Below, piece by piece: positions 11,892-25,589 of a stretch of 64,000 nt of DNA. Under the pieces are notes generated by a model, which did no database searches, was not told the origin of the DNA, and saw only the letters and a program-made list of their open reading frames with translations. Every line of letters starts with the position of its first letter. Positions within the stretch are counted from its first letter, which is position 1. This stretch comes from Mimachlamys varia (lineage: Eukaryota; Mollusca; Bivalvia; Pectinida; Pectinidae), in the NCBI GenBank assembly GCA_947623455.1, contig OX392536.1, forward strand, positions 31,377,465 through 31,441,464, given 5' to 3'. Both the position numbers and the translations under genes were made by a program.

Positions 11892-14657
11892 CACAGAGAC
11901 ACCGCGTCTTCGTTGCTGACGTAATTGCTTACTTTGGATGCAATGTGATGGTGTCAATCACTGATTGCAAAGGTATGTATACAGTGCAGTGCCAACCGAA
12001 CACGAGCAGCCGTTTCGGTTCTGAATGAAAGTGTATCTGAGAATTACACAGCACGGCAGGGTGAAAGCAGTGCAGTAGATTGGTGTAAGTTGATACCGGG
12101 CTGGGATTGGGTATACAGGGCGCATCCAGACAAAGATAGCGTGCGCTCAGCGAGAAACTGTCGAAAGGCTTGACGACTATAGAACTATAATGAATTTTAA
12201 TTTGTCTTGCGTACATACGTACGTCGCTCTGTCAAAACTAATTACCAAAATACGGTAACATTTCGTCTAAAAAGAAAATGTTAGTTCGGAAGGGGCTGTT
12301 ACAATTATACCAGACACAATGAGAGATTCTGACTCCGATATAAGTGTTTGCCTGGAAATACCTCTACTTTAATTTCCTGAAGCATGGGTTGTGTAACTAG
12401 AATGTCTTACAAACTGAATTAAATTCGAGGAAATATAAGTAACATATGTAGTGTGTGCACCCTTAACGTACACGTGGCTTGGTTGCGCGATAGATAAAAC
12501 CTATTGTTCAGACTGCTGGTGAACTGGCTATAGTAATGATACCATGCATACATGTATGATCCGGTTTGCTTGTACTTCGTCTATTAACAGCTGAAGTCAT
12601 TTCAGGACGAGTCAAGTTTGGATGCTGATGGAAATAAAAATTACCGACCTTCGGCCAGTACATGTAGACTGCACCATATGCATGTTGCCCTAAAACCCTC
12701 GAACCATGCAGTTTATGAGGGCTTGTGATCAAAGTCAATTCAACCATTCTGCTAGCGCAAAGGCGATCACTTAAAAAAGTGTAGTCAGCAACAATGATAG
12801 AAATTCAAATCTTAATATATTTGGACTCATTTGTAAATGCTTTACTTGGTCAAATTATGTTAAATCATAATCAGCTATACTTTTGACTTGTACACACAGC
12901 TAAACGTGCACGACCATACTTGTGTGAACGATACACTGAATCACATGAAACATGAAACATGAACGATACTAAAATTATAAATTTGATTACTAAGCAACCC
13001 CGTCTCTCAATTACTGTTTTAAAGTCGCCATTTTTTACCATTGTAAAGAGATAACATATGCTATCTGTAACAACATAGCATGCGAGGGTGTTACTTCAGC
13101 TTTACCGATAACGTCTAAAACCCCGATAACTTACGATGTTTTATCTCCGGTTGGTTGTACTGAATGTGTGGTATACAAACCGCTGCAAACAATCCGCATT
13201 ATGGCCACCTGGGCTGTCTTACTCCTACGTCAGCGTGATGTCAAGGTCACAGGGGTTACATCTGGGTGTAGGATAAGACAAATCATAGCGCATAAAACAC
13301 GTGTTTCATTTATCGTTAAACAAGTACAGATTCACAGACATTTATTGCCCATTTGATGTTAGAGCAATGGATCTGTTCTGTTTTACATTGTACTAAATAC
13401 GATCTAAACCATTTGTATGTGTATGTTTGTGTACCGTTAATTGATTACACATTATCTAACTCGTAAAATAAATTTACATTGTACATTGCTCGACAAATGA
13501 AGCGCAATAGATATGCAGAATGTTATTTACGAAAGTATTCGAGGTTAACAGTATAACAGAATCTACGGTGGTTGTCGTGAACTGTGATTTAATCTGTGTA
13601 AAAAGGGAGAAATGTGACCTTGAACTTTACAACAAAAATTACAAAGAGTGAACTTGAATTATAAAGCTCGTTGATTTAGACAATAACTGTGTCATACGTT
13701 GAGGAAATATTGTATCACTATACTATAGGAACAATATTTGAATTTAAATAAACATAGCACAAGGGGAAGATATAATGTTTCTTTGTCACAGAGAGGCAGA
13801 GTATAGCGCTTTTATACAATAGGCCTACTTATAAAAAAAAAACATTCCTATAATCCTTTTCTGTGATGTCCCATAGAGCTTTAATTTCTGTCTACTAGGC
13901 CAGGTGTGCTGTGTGTCTTGAACGACAATGATTCGGCATTTGTGCTAGTGCTTATTTTATATACAAATGCTATATTAGTCTGTGTTGACCTCTATGTCCC
14001 CTGCGTCACAAAACAGAAATCGTCTATTTAAACCAGAACTGTTTCAATGTTCCTATACATGGACCTTTTCATAGACATTTTCAAAAATATCTGTTTTCAA
14101 AGATGCCTGTTCAAAAAGCGTTTCAAGGACCACGTCTAGACATTAGACAGTTTTCAATGGATCAATATCAACGTTTAAGTATACTACATGTAGCTCAACC
14201 CATTGGTGAAGTGATTGAAATATGGCAGGGCGAACGGCATTCAATCTAACCGTAATGTATTGAAATGCTCATTTTATGCGGAGAAAGAGTTTGTACCCGT
14301 TATCACGGTAAATGTACAAATACGTTTAAAGACCGACGACAGACCAAATTGGTTTTTTTATCCAGATAATACAAACACCTGAAAATTCCAGTATTTAGAA
14401 GAAGGCACTGAACATGTAGGTATGAGTACCTTTACGTTGTACTCTTGTTACAAGTGAAGACTAAGACTTGATAAAAATAGGGGAAAATGTCGGCTTTAAC
14501 GTCAACACAAAACTTCCGTTGGGTTTTTATAGCTAAAAACAACAGGTGCCTTGTTAAGTATTGATAATATAAACCTTTTTTTAGTCTATCGTTTTCTTCA
14601 TATTTTTAATAAGAAAAGCCTGAAAATGTCAAAATATTTTAATGAGCTGCATGACAA
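11892..14657. other. Gene-free stretch
   Basis: Nothing supportable. A short CATGAAA tandem (about 12947-12961) is the only visible local repetition. Confidence 0.45.
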
Positions 14658-14673
14658 CCCCCCCCCCCCCCCC
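14658..14673. repeat. Homopolymer run, C16
   Basis: Sixteen consecutive C residues, followed by a C/T tract and an A/G tract. Length may be unreliable in sequencing. Confidence 0.9.
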
Positions 14674-14737
14674 TCCTCCAAAAAAGGGAGGGAAAACACA
14701 CTTTTAACACAGGATAATAAACATAGGCGTGGCGGAA

Positions 14738-14924
14738 TAATAAACATAAGCTCGGGAAACAATATATGTTTAAAGCAACACGTGATCGCGATGTGCGCGG
14801 GAACTTCTACTTTTTAAAGCTAACGGCTAAATATTCAACAAAGGCGCGGGAATGATATCCGTTTCAAGCACCACGAGATCCCGATGTGCGCGGGAACTTC
14901 TACTTTTATAGCTAACGGTGACTC
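14738..14924. repeat. Tandem duplication, period about 93 bp, locally GC-rich
   Basis: Two units share CACG.GATC.CGATGTGCG, followed by CGGGAACTTCTACTTTT and AGCTAACGG (about 14780-14826 and 14872-14921). The preceding halves are also related (CTCGGGAA / GCGCGGGAA, GTTTAAAGCA / GTTTCAAGCA). The second copy is less altered at its end. Confidence 0.7.
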
Positions 14925-17900
14925 GGCGACATCCCCTCCCGGATGTTATTGGATACCTCATACGATTAATGTTAGTTCCGTAATGTAGCATCAGATTCGG
15001 AAAAGATCGATGCTTTCGGAACACGATATCGGTGACATTTGTTCGTGCTGCAGTAGGATTGTACACTCCTCGTGTTGGTGTCACATAGTGATTGTCCACA
15101 TCCTCGCTCAGCTTAGTTTTGCCGCACATTTTGTTATGGTTTCACTGATCATGTTTCAAAGTGAGCATGTTCCACATATAATTGTAGCTTAAACAGCTTT
15201 TTCGAGTAGTGAACTGGAAGATTCGCCAGGTTTACAAAGACATAAGTTCCGGCACTTTTACTCATTATTAAAGTCATTAAAGTTACAATCACCAAGGCGA
15301 GGAAGTAGTTTTGTATCCACCATCATTTGTATCTCAAACATTTTTCAAGAAGTTTCTTTTCAATTTAAGGGATAGGGTTCGTATTGTTTTTCGTTGAGCG
15401 AGATTCTTTTTGGATTTGATCATAATTACAAAACTGCAGGGTGTGTCAACGCTGTTTTGTGCAGATACATGGTTTTTTTTCCTTCGTCGTTCTTCTTTTT
15501 TTATTCGTCTTTAGCTATTTTTGGGATCGAGGACGACATAAACAAGTGGACGGTCAAACGACAATAAGTAATTAAAACTAGCGAATCCCGACTACATCTT
15601 CTAGAGCAATATATGTATAAAAAATGCTTCGGTCAGAATCTCAATAGCAGTGTCCAATTTAAGAAACAAATCAGCCCTTAATATATCATATACAGCATAG
15701 GGCAGACTATTCGTGTAAGCACTTAGTTGATGACAGTTCCATTGGAGTGCAATGTCTACATAGTGGCCCTGCGTCACAAGGAATTTGTAGATTTGCGTAA
15801 AATTATTGTCACAGCGACCTAAAAGCCGACGTTGCTGAACGTCAATACGCCGGCTAACATTTCCAAGTTAATATGACTTTTGTTGCCGTGTACCCATCAC
15901 CCTGGTATCGTTTTTAATTTACTTGTAAACAGAATTTAATTAAAACAAAAAAACATACTCAGTGTCGTATTCTGATATGACAGCAAAATACTGGAGACGT
16001 ATGCTGTAACAAATAAGATGTCAACTTGCCAGTTTCGGTAAGTCGAAAGATCGTCTTAAATATTTCTAGACTTGACATGACTCCGAAATGAAATAATGAG
16101 AAAACAGAACAGTTCAGCAAATGGCTTAGTCAAGAGCTGGAAAAAACCTGCTACATTACGATCAATGTCTTACGTGGTAATTAGGTGTTACTTTTTAGAC
16201 CTTCTCCACTCGCTTGTCACCAACGTTTGAGAGTTTGCCTTCTGATCAAATATAACCCGATACGGAATGGCTTGCCCGACTATGTGAGTTTCAGCATGAT
16301 ATATGGGTTGTGTTAAATAATTATGTGTTTTGCAGTTTAACATGGTTTTATAGAAAGGAAATTACCATCGAGAATGAAGACTTTGTTGCAAAAGATAATA
16401 AAATTTATGAAACTTTCTACAGAAAGGACATTTCATATCTCGTTTATCCGCTATTTATCCCCCGTCCCGTACACATTCGGGAGACTGAAAAGAAACGGAA
16501 GCTTGTCAACGTTTTTGCACTTGTTCGGATTTTTATATATCAATTAGAACATACTCTTCACTAATGTACACGTACCCATATGTCGTACAAGTCTCCACAC
16601 ACTTCCTATCGTGAAAACAAAAGTGTCTCTCAGTTGTGCACCATCATCCTTAGTAAGTTATTGGTTGCATCGTAAATTGATAAACACAATTTATCGATAG
16701 ACACGTGCCACTAAGTGTGTATATATAAGGACCACGCCCTTTGTATCATTCCATACACTGATCTATGTAGGCGATACCCGCCTACACCTGATATACTATA
16801 AAGCCTGTTGACAACAATAAGTCTGGTATATCTACTCCACAAACAGGTCAGATATTCATTTACATCAGCTTGTATTTCCCTATGAAGAAATACCGTATTG
16901 ATTAATTATAACGAGGCAAAAACAGGCATTTAGTCATCGCTAGTGGCTGATTATAATGTACAAATCATGTAACAGCTCTTCTACACGATAATCTGATCTC
17001 GTAACAGTCTGCGGGGGTCGACGGTTGGTCTGGATTAACATCTCTCGTATAACATCTACGGCGTGTGGCCTGGTACTCTGATAGAACGCACACTAGGCAT
17101 AATAGAATGATGTATGACCTTTATTATTTGGAAGCGTAAACATCACAAGTAAAACTGTTTAGCTTTGATTGTTGCATTCATCCTAATGGACGTTAAATCT
17201 GATGCTACTTCATTTATTAACAATCAATTGTGTTCCCGACGTTCTAATGGTCTGGGAAATAACTTATATCAAAACAGCTATTTATGTGTAAAAAATGAAA
17301 TAGAGCTTTTACAAAATCTTGAAATTATAATATATATGTTGCAAAGACATTATTGACACTTTTAGAGGTTATTACCAGAGTGATTCCGTTACGTAATGTT
17401 AATTTTCATATTCAGAAACAGTAACAAATTAAAGGAAATATTAATACAAAAAGACTACACACTTGCAGATTTAACACATCTGCAAAAATGACACTTGTTG
17501 TACATTGTTTATTGGTGTCCCACATAAGGTAGAATGTCAGTGTGAAGGAAAGTGCCACCGGATCTAGAGGTGTCAAAGAACTAGTAAACTTCAATGTTTT
17601 ATTACATACTACAAAAGACAAATCTTCAATGAAGAACTGAAACCGTTAGATGTAATCGATAAGAGAGAATTTCATAATGAATCTGGGGGTTTCATAGTTG
17701 AGTTGATAATTAAGACTTTTGAAACAATGGTGTAATAATCTGGAACATAATACCACAGAGTTACTGACATTGACGCTGACATTCTCCAAACTCTGCGCCG
17801 AACTGTTCCCGATATTGACATCTCCATTTTAGTTTTGATAGCAGCAAACGACGCCTCCTTGACCTTTGGATTAATACGTTGCATTTAAACTGCGATAGCC

Positions 17901-18569
17901 TGGGAGCATTCGATTCTGAAGACGACAGGAGTTGCGCTTGATTCTCTGTTTAAGCCGTTCTAATAACAAGATAAATAGTACGTGGCGGTTCCTCCTACAG
18001 GGCATGACCGCGTTCTACTTTAGTCGTTGACGAATCCATCCGCGAGCATCTGGAGATTTATCGATTCGGCACGCTTTGTTAGGGTATCGATTGGGTTCTT
18101 AAGACGTTCCAATTTTTCTTTGTCGAGGAAATCGTTAAGAATACAAGTAAATCATTAATGACAGGTGGACATTATTTCTATTCTTTTGATTTTTTTATGT
18201 CGAGGAAATCGGAATAAACTTAATTATTTCTAACAAAAGACATTGTAAATTCGTTCAGTTACAATTAAATTTGATTTAAAAACAATGTATTAATATGAAG
18301 AATTCACGAAAAAGCAATATATCAATAGAAAGAAAATTTATATTTATCAAATAAACTAAATGACATTTAGGCCCCTCACCAATGCCGAAACTCCTGGTAT
18401 GGATGTGAAACATTTTATCCGCATGCAAGTTTGAACGAATTGATACATAAACATCAGCAGAAGTGAATTGGTAGCAAAATGTAATGGGGTAATTTCGAGA
18501 TGTATTATGTATCCTTGTTTGCAATAAAATATGTCGTATGTTTAATATGTTCATTATTGCATTCTTGCC
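14925..18569. other. Gene-free stretch
   Basis: No gene is recognised. An 84-codon frame at 16310-16564 begins beside an acceptor-like TGTTTTGCAG (about 16326-16335) but resembles nothing I know. A GTCGAGGAAATCG word occurs twice (18122 and 18199). Confidence 0.4.
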
Positions 18570-18790
18570 TTCTCGTTGTGACTGAAAATGGTGCTTCAGT
18601 TCTCACTTTGATGGCGTGATACTTGGACAACGATTAAAATGGCAGGTGAGGTGTCGTTGATGAAACAAACGACGCTTACTCTTCCGGAACATCCGGTCTT
18701 AGTCTTCTTAACATTTTTTTTGATTTTAAATATTTCTTTCGTTCATACTTAGTTTAATCGATCTTAGTTCGGATTATGGTCATTTTGACC
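18570..18790 (+). mobile_element. RT retroelement 3' tail fragment (18.6 kb)
   Basis: Shared modules include TTCAGTTCTCACTTTGATGG, TCGTTGATGAAACAAACGAC, CTTACTCTTCCGGAACATCC, GGTCTTA, and TAGTTTAATCGAT followed by TTAGTTCGGATTATGG. No RT coding part precedes it, so the copy is strongly 5'-truncated. Confidence 0.7.
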
Positions 18791-18827
18791 ATCAGTACAG
18801 TGTATCGCCTATTTCTGTTGTAATTGT

Positions 18828-18906
18828 CTGGCTGGCATTCGAACCCTAGTTCTCCTACATGTATTACATAACTAGTGCCCTATCCACCTCTCCCACCTGA
18901 TCAGTC
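18828..18906 (-). mobile_element. tRNA-like SINE head, fragment
   Basis: On the minus strand a box-A-like TGGATAGGGCAC (18875-18886) is followed 30 bases later by a box-B-like GGTTCGAATG (18836-18845). This spacing and order are those of an RNA polymerase III internal promoter in a tRNA-derived SINE. It lacks a clean acceptor stem, so it is not called a tRNA gene. It abuts the RT-element fragment, and a SINE sharing that tail is possible but unproven. Confidence 0.5.
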
Positions 18907-19127
18907 AGCACGATTATAGTTATATTATAAACAATATATTGTTAAATTATTGTGTGATAATCTCTCTGTTTTGTTTTTGTACTAATTGAGAGAGGGTCAT
19001 TAGTAAAGTAGATAATAACCCTGAAATTATGTTAATACCAATCGCAAAACGATGTCATTTTTCGGGCATTGTACATTATCAATTGATATCGAAGAGATTT
19101 TTTTTCATAAATTCAAAGTAGCGTATT

Positions 19128-19192
19128 TTCCTTCATCAACATGTAAATCTAGGTCACATCATGTCGCGTCCTCAAGGTTATAACTGAGGCAT
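19128..19192 (-). mobile_element. Short fragment of the RT retroelement tail
   Basis: Read on the minus strand, it contains TTGAGGACG, GATGTGACCTAGATTTACAT and GTTGATGAAGG, matching the middle of the tail module. The copy is only about 60 bases. Confidence 0.5.
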
Positions 19193-20451
19193 TACTCTCT
19201 ATCACAACAAGAACGCAATACTGATAATGGAATGCGTATAATGTACATGCCTCTCACATATCAAACTGCTTAGTTTTGTTGTGCGATTGTTTTCAGTAAT
19301 ATCATAAAAGCATGCATTTTCCGACCCATGTATACAGGCTAACATCATTACATGTGTCATATCGTGTAAATCGAATTGCTAGCGTTTTAAGCATATACTA
19401 AAGAAAAATCCCTTATTCGATTATCTATTTTCAGCTTGTAAAAAAAACAATACTAATTTGAACACAAAAAAATCGCCATTTCCCCCCTCATAAATCTTCT
19501 AACCATAATTTGTAAATGTCTCATTAGAACTATGTTGACTCTTCTTTAGCTTTGTTCATCTAAATTTTCTAAAGCACAGTAATGAGTCTTGAACCACTAG
19601 ATCTTGAAATGAAAAGAATGCTGGACATTTTTTTTTCATTTGTTTGATAGATGACCTGCTTTAAAACGATATCAGTAACTCAAAGAGGCTAGCAATTTAT
19701 CCGACAACCTTGAACCTAGCAGCTGAATGCTGGCTCTTTGATTTGAGCCGTAGGCAGGATGAAGTGATTGAATTATTGATAAATATTTTCCATGAGGAAT
19801 GCTGTAGCTTTGATTCTTTTTAAACCTCTCACATAAATTGTTGCATTGCTAGAAACAGGTAAAACAGTATCATCGTCTAAGACAAGATTTGGAAGTATAG
19901 AACGAACTTTCATCGTTACATGTATTGTAATGATGCTTCTAAATATCGTTTTCACATGTTTGAGCGACAGTATCGGAACCCGTTTATACTAATTGCTGTA
20001 GGGTATTTTGCGGTCTTCGAAGCCGCATGGTACACATGTGAATGTTTTTTTGTTGCTTGAGAAATCGTCCGCCTCTGGCCAGATAATGTGTCTCAGAACT
20101 GTCGGTATAATCAGTTACACAGTATAAAAAATACCGGTATACATATACACTGTTCGTGCATTAATCTGAAATTTCAGATGACCATTATGCATTTTATATT
20201 TATGCCAACTGATTATTGTCAAAACAATGTTTAATAATGATATGTTTCACAAAAATCAGAAAATGAGATATTTTTTTTTTATTTTGGTTTTTATCTGACA
20301 AATGTCATGGTTTCTGTCCACTGACAACCAGTGAAACTTGAACATGTGCATTTCTGCCTTGTTTTGGATTATAAACTTTTATAAGCCTTACCGATTATTA
20401 TCATTATTGCTATTTTCAATTCATATTTCATCGGTATTCATTTTTTTATGT

Positions 20452-20512
20452 ATACTGTATCTTTAACTAAATTTAAAAGGTGCAACATATGTGTATGCTA
20501 CGTCATCTTTCA
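20452..20512 (+). mobile_element. 3' fragment of the hammerhead-bearing repeat, ribozyme missing
   Basis: TACTG, ACTAAATTTAAAAGGTGCAA and CATATGTGTATGCTACGTCA match the ends of the repeats at 45862-46047 and 48246-48437. The sequence upstream, where the ribozyme should lie, is not recognisable. Confidence 0.65.
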
Positions 20513-20904
20513 GTTGCGTATACATTTCGTATTACTTTAAACGTCCGTTTTCCGTGCTCTTTAAAATGTTGTTTTTTTTTATTTCCTTTAATTTTTTCCT
20601 GTAATCTCCTCTGCCCGGTTAACTGTGTTTTAGAGGTACACGGCTGTAGACCTCCTAGGTCCTGTCACAAACAACTCAATGAATAAATGTGATTGAAAAA
20701 GGTCACCTATATGGTGATATGCAGTGTTTATTTTAGAAAAATACATAGATATTCAATCGAGATTAAGGAAATAGTATAGCATAACCGATATAATAATCAA
20801 TGAAATAAACGTCTCAAAAGAACATTGGCACAACAAAAGTCAGTGTGGGGGATGCTACCTTTTGTGTTATTGACGTGCCATGTAACTAACACGTATGTAC
20901 ACTT

Positions 20905-21150
20905 GACACTTTCTTTGTGTTCATTATTGCTTTGGGTAATGTCATTGTCTCAACCATAATTCTTTCTTTGATAGAATGACATTTTAAGTATTTGATTATA
21001 CATTACACCAAGGTAGTCGGAGATGAAACATACAACGCTTCCACTTCCGGGACGTCTTGTCTTGCTATTTTATGAAAGGTTTAAAGCTGTATTATGTCTC
21101 ATCAAAAATTGCTTGTGGCTTATGGATATATTCATGCTCAAACTTCGTCA
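20905..21150 (+). mobile_element. RT retroelement 3' tail fragment (20.9 kb), diverged
   Basis: GATGAAACATACAACGCTTC, CACTTCCGGGACGTCTTGTC correspond to the GATGAAGCAGAAGACG and TCTTCCGGAACACCTGGTCT modules. The surroundings are only weakly similar, so the boundaries are approximate. Confidence 0.5.
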
Positions 21151-23039
21151 TACTTTCTTGTCAATTTATCACAAATCAGCAATATGACGCTCATCATAAC
21201 TAAAATCATGTAATTAAAACATTATAAAATACTGTTTGATAAGTTCAGCACAATAAAGCATGCAAATTAAGACCCAGATATTTAATAATGAAGATAACAA
21301 AGCGAAACGTCTTTTGTATTTCGCCGTTAGAGGTAATGATGACATATTATACCATTATCTACACGTTAAAACTCTCACCAGCCATACGGTAAATGGAGAA
21401 TAAAGGTTTTGCCTGACTTAAAAGCTTTGCCTCTCTTACCAACCTGCATATTATTGTCAACATTGCAAGTAAATTACCGTTAAATGATTCCAATTTCAAC
21501 GATATTTTCCGCACAAAATCTATAATCTGCATTTTTGCTGCCATTTGATAGCGCTGACTTTACTATGTACGTCTACTATTAGATCTGTTTGCCATCTATT
21601 TTGACGCATTTAAATCATGCTTTGTTGGGAATTAAAACTGTCATTACAGCTGCAATGCTTGTTTCCCCAGCAGCAAGTCGGGAGGGCTTAGTGTCAGGGC
21701 GTCGTCTGCAGTATTATTTCCCAGGAACGATTGGTGTCCTGTTTATCTGTTAATCCAGTACTGGTGCATTTTGCTCAAATAATTCTACAAGTAAAACGAT
21801 TATGTATTTAAAAAAAAACTTCCTAACGAGAAACTAAAACCATATCATATGAACAGACGATATTTTTCTCGAATGACAAGGATTATATTTGAAAAAAAAA
21901 TTATACAAACGTTAATACACGTCGATAGACGTTAATCCGATTATCTTTAATCGGCATAGTATATATTTAATCCCCTTTTTAAGTTGGAAGCCCATTTGCT
22001 TGACATACAGTATAAATAAAAAGAAAAAACGTTTATCAGAAAGAGTATGCCGTTTTTTAATTTGAAATGTTTAAAGAGAATAATTATGGATTTTATATTA
22101 GCTTAGATTTCACTTTGTAGACGTTATGTAACGATTTTGATAATTAAATTTTAGTCATGCATTGTTTAAAAACTTACTTTACGTTTTCAAAACACTAATG
22201 GATTGCTAGATTAGATATCCGTTTACCAGGGAACGCCGCTTTTTCTTAATTAATTATGCAGTTGTTTTGATCACAGTGATTATTTGTCTGTTTAGAACGT
22301 GCTGTAACTGTCATTACCGTGGTTATATCCAATTACCTTGTGATAATGTATTCTCATTATATTTTGTAATTAATTTTATTTTGAAGTGTGTTATAAGCTT
22401 AAGCCAGGTTTTTATCAGTAATTGATGGACTATCTCCGTCTCTAAAGCTTTAAAGGCAACAACTGACTTTATCAGCATTGCATCGACGCAATCACAACAT
22501 ATTGTCCCCCTCTTAATCAAATTTCACAAGTGTTATTCGGAATGAAATACGATTCTAACGCTTTATATATCGTTGTCATGGAAACGAAATTGAAGATAAT
22601 TTGTTAGTTATTGTAAAATACTGGGTTCTCGTGCACTGTTATTTAATCGTGAAATTAAATTAAAAAAATCACAGAGAAATTATGAACAATCGGTTAATAT
22701 TTCCTTGGTGAATACATGATATATACACACATGATTACTAAAGTCCTAATTTAACTGGTTCTATATATCAGAATGGTACATTTAGAACTCTGTTTTTATA
22801 TTTTATGAATAGTTTGCGTCCTCTAATATTACTTTGGATATATTAGTGTTGTTGTATCCACGACAACAATAACATCGCTGGTAACCGTTAATAACGTATT
22901 GTACTGTCCTTCAAAATGACCATTTAGTCTAATTATTCTTTAACGCAATGCACGCAGGGAGTCTATTCAACCCAATATATTTATATTCACAAACAAGATA
23001 AATAAAAAGGAAGAAAGTATATGTCGCTTTGCTAAATCT
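21151..23039. other. Gene-free AT-rich stretch
   Basis: No features are recognised beyond short poly-A runs. Confidence 0.45.
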
Positions 23040-23310
23040 ATAGCATTAGTAGGCCTAAACATTGTGATTTGGAATGTTGCCTCGATTCTCACATTGAGGA
23101 CGTGATCTTTTTACTTTGATGTGACCTAGGTTTCATTGATATGTAAAGCAGTATTACGATTATTCTTTCCAAACACTAGGACTTTTTCTCTGACACTTTT
23201 TCATAGGGCTACATGTAAATCTTCCCTTTGGTCATATTCTGTCCCTTGCTTAATCGATAATGAGTTATGATATTATTTTGTTGACGCTTCGGTATTATCT
23301 CATTTTTCTT
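23040..23310 (+). mobile_element. RT retroelement 3' tail fragment (23.1 kb)
   Basis: TCGATTCTCACATTGAGGAC, GATGTGACCTAGGTTT, TCATATTCTGTCCCTTGCTT, AATCGATAATGAGTTATG and TTGTTGACGCTTCGGTATTA follow the family order. The copy keeps the terminal GACGCTTCGGTATT well. Confidence 0.65.
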
Positions 23311-24359
23311 ATACCATCAATCACCATGTGTGGTTTGGGAAATATAAGACCTGGCGTTCTTGGACGCAGTCTTTAGGTGACAATAAAGAACCAAATCCAA
23401 AACGTTTATGCATACCTGTACAATAAGACACACTTCTTAATTATTTGATACATTGGTGTACTACATGACAATTGTGTACATGTATCAGCTAATTGCGTTG
23501 ATTAAACGTATAGCGGATCCGAACAAAACAACAAATGTTTATGTATGTACTTGTGTGATCAAATCTGTGTTGTACCGATAAATATATGTCTTCGGGATAT
23601 TTATATCGATTTTTCATTAATACATATGCATGTATATATTATCTAAGTCACGTTAAGTCTACTTATCACGATATAGGTTAATTGTCTCACCTCATAAGTA
23701 CATTCGATCCTCTTATCATAAAAATACCAAACTAAGATAAAACATATGCACATGTAGGTATATAAACAATAATAATGTCAATACAGTCTATTGGCACTTT
23801 GTATAGTTTTATCATAGAACGTTATATATCTGTGTCATATTGTTAAGATTTAATACAGATTGCTATTCAATATTTCATTTATTTGTACCTAAATATATAA
23901 TTATAATACCATAATCGTCTTCATATATATATCGAATGCTTCTCAATACTCGCATAAACATGATTGTTATATGACCAACGTCCAAGAATGATACTCATAC
24001 TCCAAATCTTAGTTAGTTGGCCTAATTTCTGTACTATCCTCACGGGAGTGAGTTGATGCTTGTAATGAGGAGCTTGTAACGTTTGTGTTGTATCACCGGA
24101 GCGTGTGGATGAAGAATTTGTCAGTTATAGGTAAAACAGTAATCCCCAATGGAGGCCGCACAATGTTATATGACCCACGACTCTGTCATTTATAGGTGAT
24201 CAGTAACGATGATCTCTCTAAGGACGTGTGTACAAGACTGTTGACTTTTACTACTATTGTACCTACAACAAAGCTAATTTTACCTAGGCCAACGATCCAA
24301 AATAGATTTCCTCATATAATACTATACATTGTGAATTGAACCGTTTGCACTGGTCTCAG

Positions 24360-24610
24360 TTTTTCTACACATTCCGTTGAAGACAATAACATGTGTTTAT
24401 GTTTCCTATAAATTTAGTTTACAACTGCAAAACATGTTTCTGTTCCTTATACATCACGTTGAGGACAGTAACCCGTGTTTTAGTTTCCTCCTACACATTT
24501 CGTTGGTGACAGTTGTCCATGCTTTTATTTCCTATGCATTTCGTTGGTGACAATTGCGCATGTGTATGTTTCCTATAAAATTTGCTAGGAAGAGTGACCT
24601 ATGTTCCTAA
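24360..24610. repeat. Degenerate tandem repeat, about 41-65 bp units
   Basis: The phrase ACATTTCGTTGGTGACA followed by a CATGTGTTT-like stretch and TTTCCTAT recurs about five times with variable spacing (for example 24368, 24451, 24496, 24537 and a diverged unit near 24578). Confidence 0.65.
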
Positions 24611-25106
24611 CAGTGCTTTCTAAGCGTTTGAAAATAAAATACAGTAGTTCCCGCATCTGTCTACTACTTGTGATTGATATTTCAAACGTTTCCGATAGGG
24701 AATCAGAAGCATACAGTATTACAAAATAAATGAACATTTGGCAGTAGTATTGTCGAGAGTGCGTCGGTCTACTGGCCAAGGCCGTAGAACCGGAAACCAT
24801 AGGCTTGTTTTGTCCTTGACCTAGATACGTTGATTGACTGCTAACATCCACTTAAATTGTAAAATGAAATATTAGCCTCCCTGTGCACATCCTCAGCCTC
24901 AAAAAGATGCATGTAAAACAAGATTACTTGTTGAGTAAGGTGTCGCGTATGTTCATGTGTTTGTGTCGGGTATTTTTGTTAATCTCCTTTTAAAGGTACA
25001 TACCTTAGTTCAATTTGAGTTTTTCTTGACACAGTACACATGTATACCTCTACATCATGCGAATGTTATTGATACATTTACATAACACAGATATTTAATA
25101 AACTAA

Positions 25107-25463
25107 TTAACTGTTAAAGGTCTTTTTCGTAAACATTTGAAATCCAATAATGGCGGTGAACAACAATAATAAAGCCGCCCCCCTAGGTAAAATTGCTTTT
25201 AGCGCCAAGTCACCCGACCACTGTGTGGCGATCTTGTTCTTATAAATAAATAGGTAAGAACTTGAATTCGCACACGTGCAGTTTGGTCCAACCTTAAAAG
25301 ACTTACCATAACGTGAAAATAATATATCTTTTAAAAATATTAACAATACAAAACAAATTGCACATCCCATCCGGCAGTTCTTGGGAAAAGCATGTAAGCA
25401 GTTCAGTTGACGTTTTAAGTAACTACAGATGTCCACGGTCATAAAACTCACGTCATTATACAA
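25107..25463 (-). other. 118-codon open frame, unrecognised
   Basis: The frame starts with ATG and has a hydrophobic stretch (CFVLLIFL) and a hydrophobic tail (ALLLLFTAIIGFQMF). It has no known domain that I recognise, no splice or promoter context and no supporting neighbour. Its length is within chance for this much AT-rich DNA. I list it as a note, not as a gene. Confidence 0.1.
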
Positions 25464-25589
25464 CTATTCGGATTCACGGCTAATGACATACAAATTATAT
25501 ACCAGGAGTCTAATTCGGATCAATAAACATCAGCTTACATGTAGGTCGTATTGTCACCATTTTCGTCTCATTGATAAAGATTTTGTATC

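Noticed and set aside
24360..24610. Possible CRISPR-like array from regular ACATTTCGTTGGTGACA units
   Set aside because: Units are degenerate and spacing varies, and the genome is eukaryotic; it is an ordinary degenerate tandem repeat.
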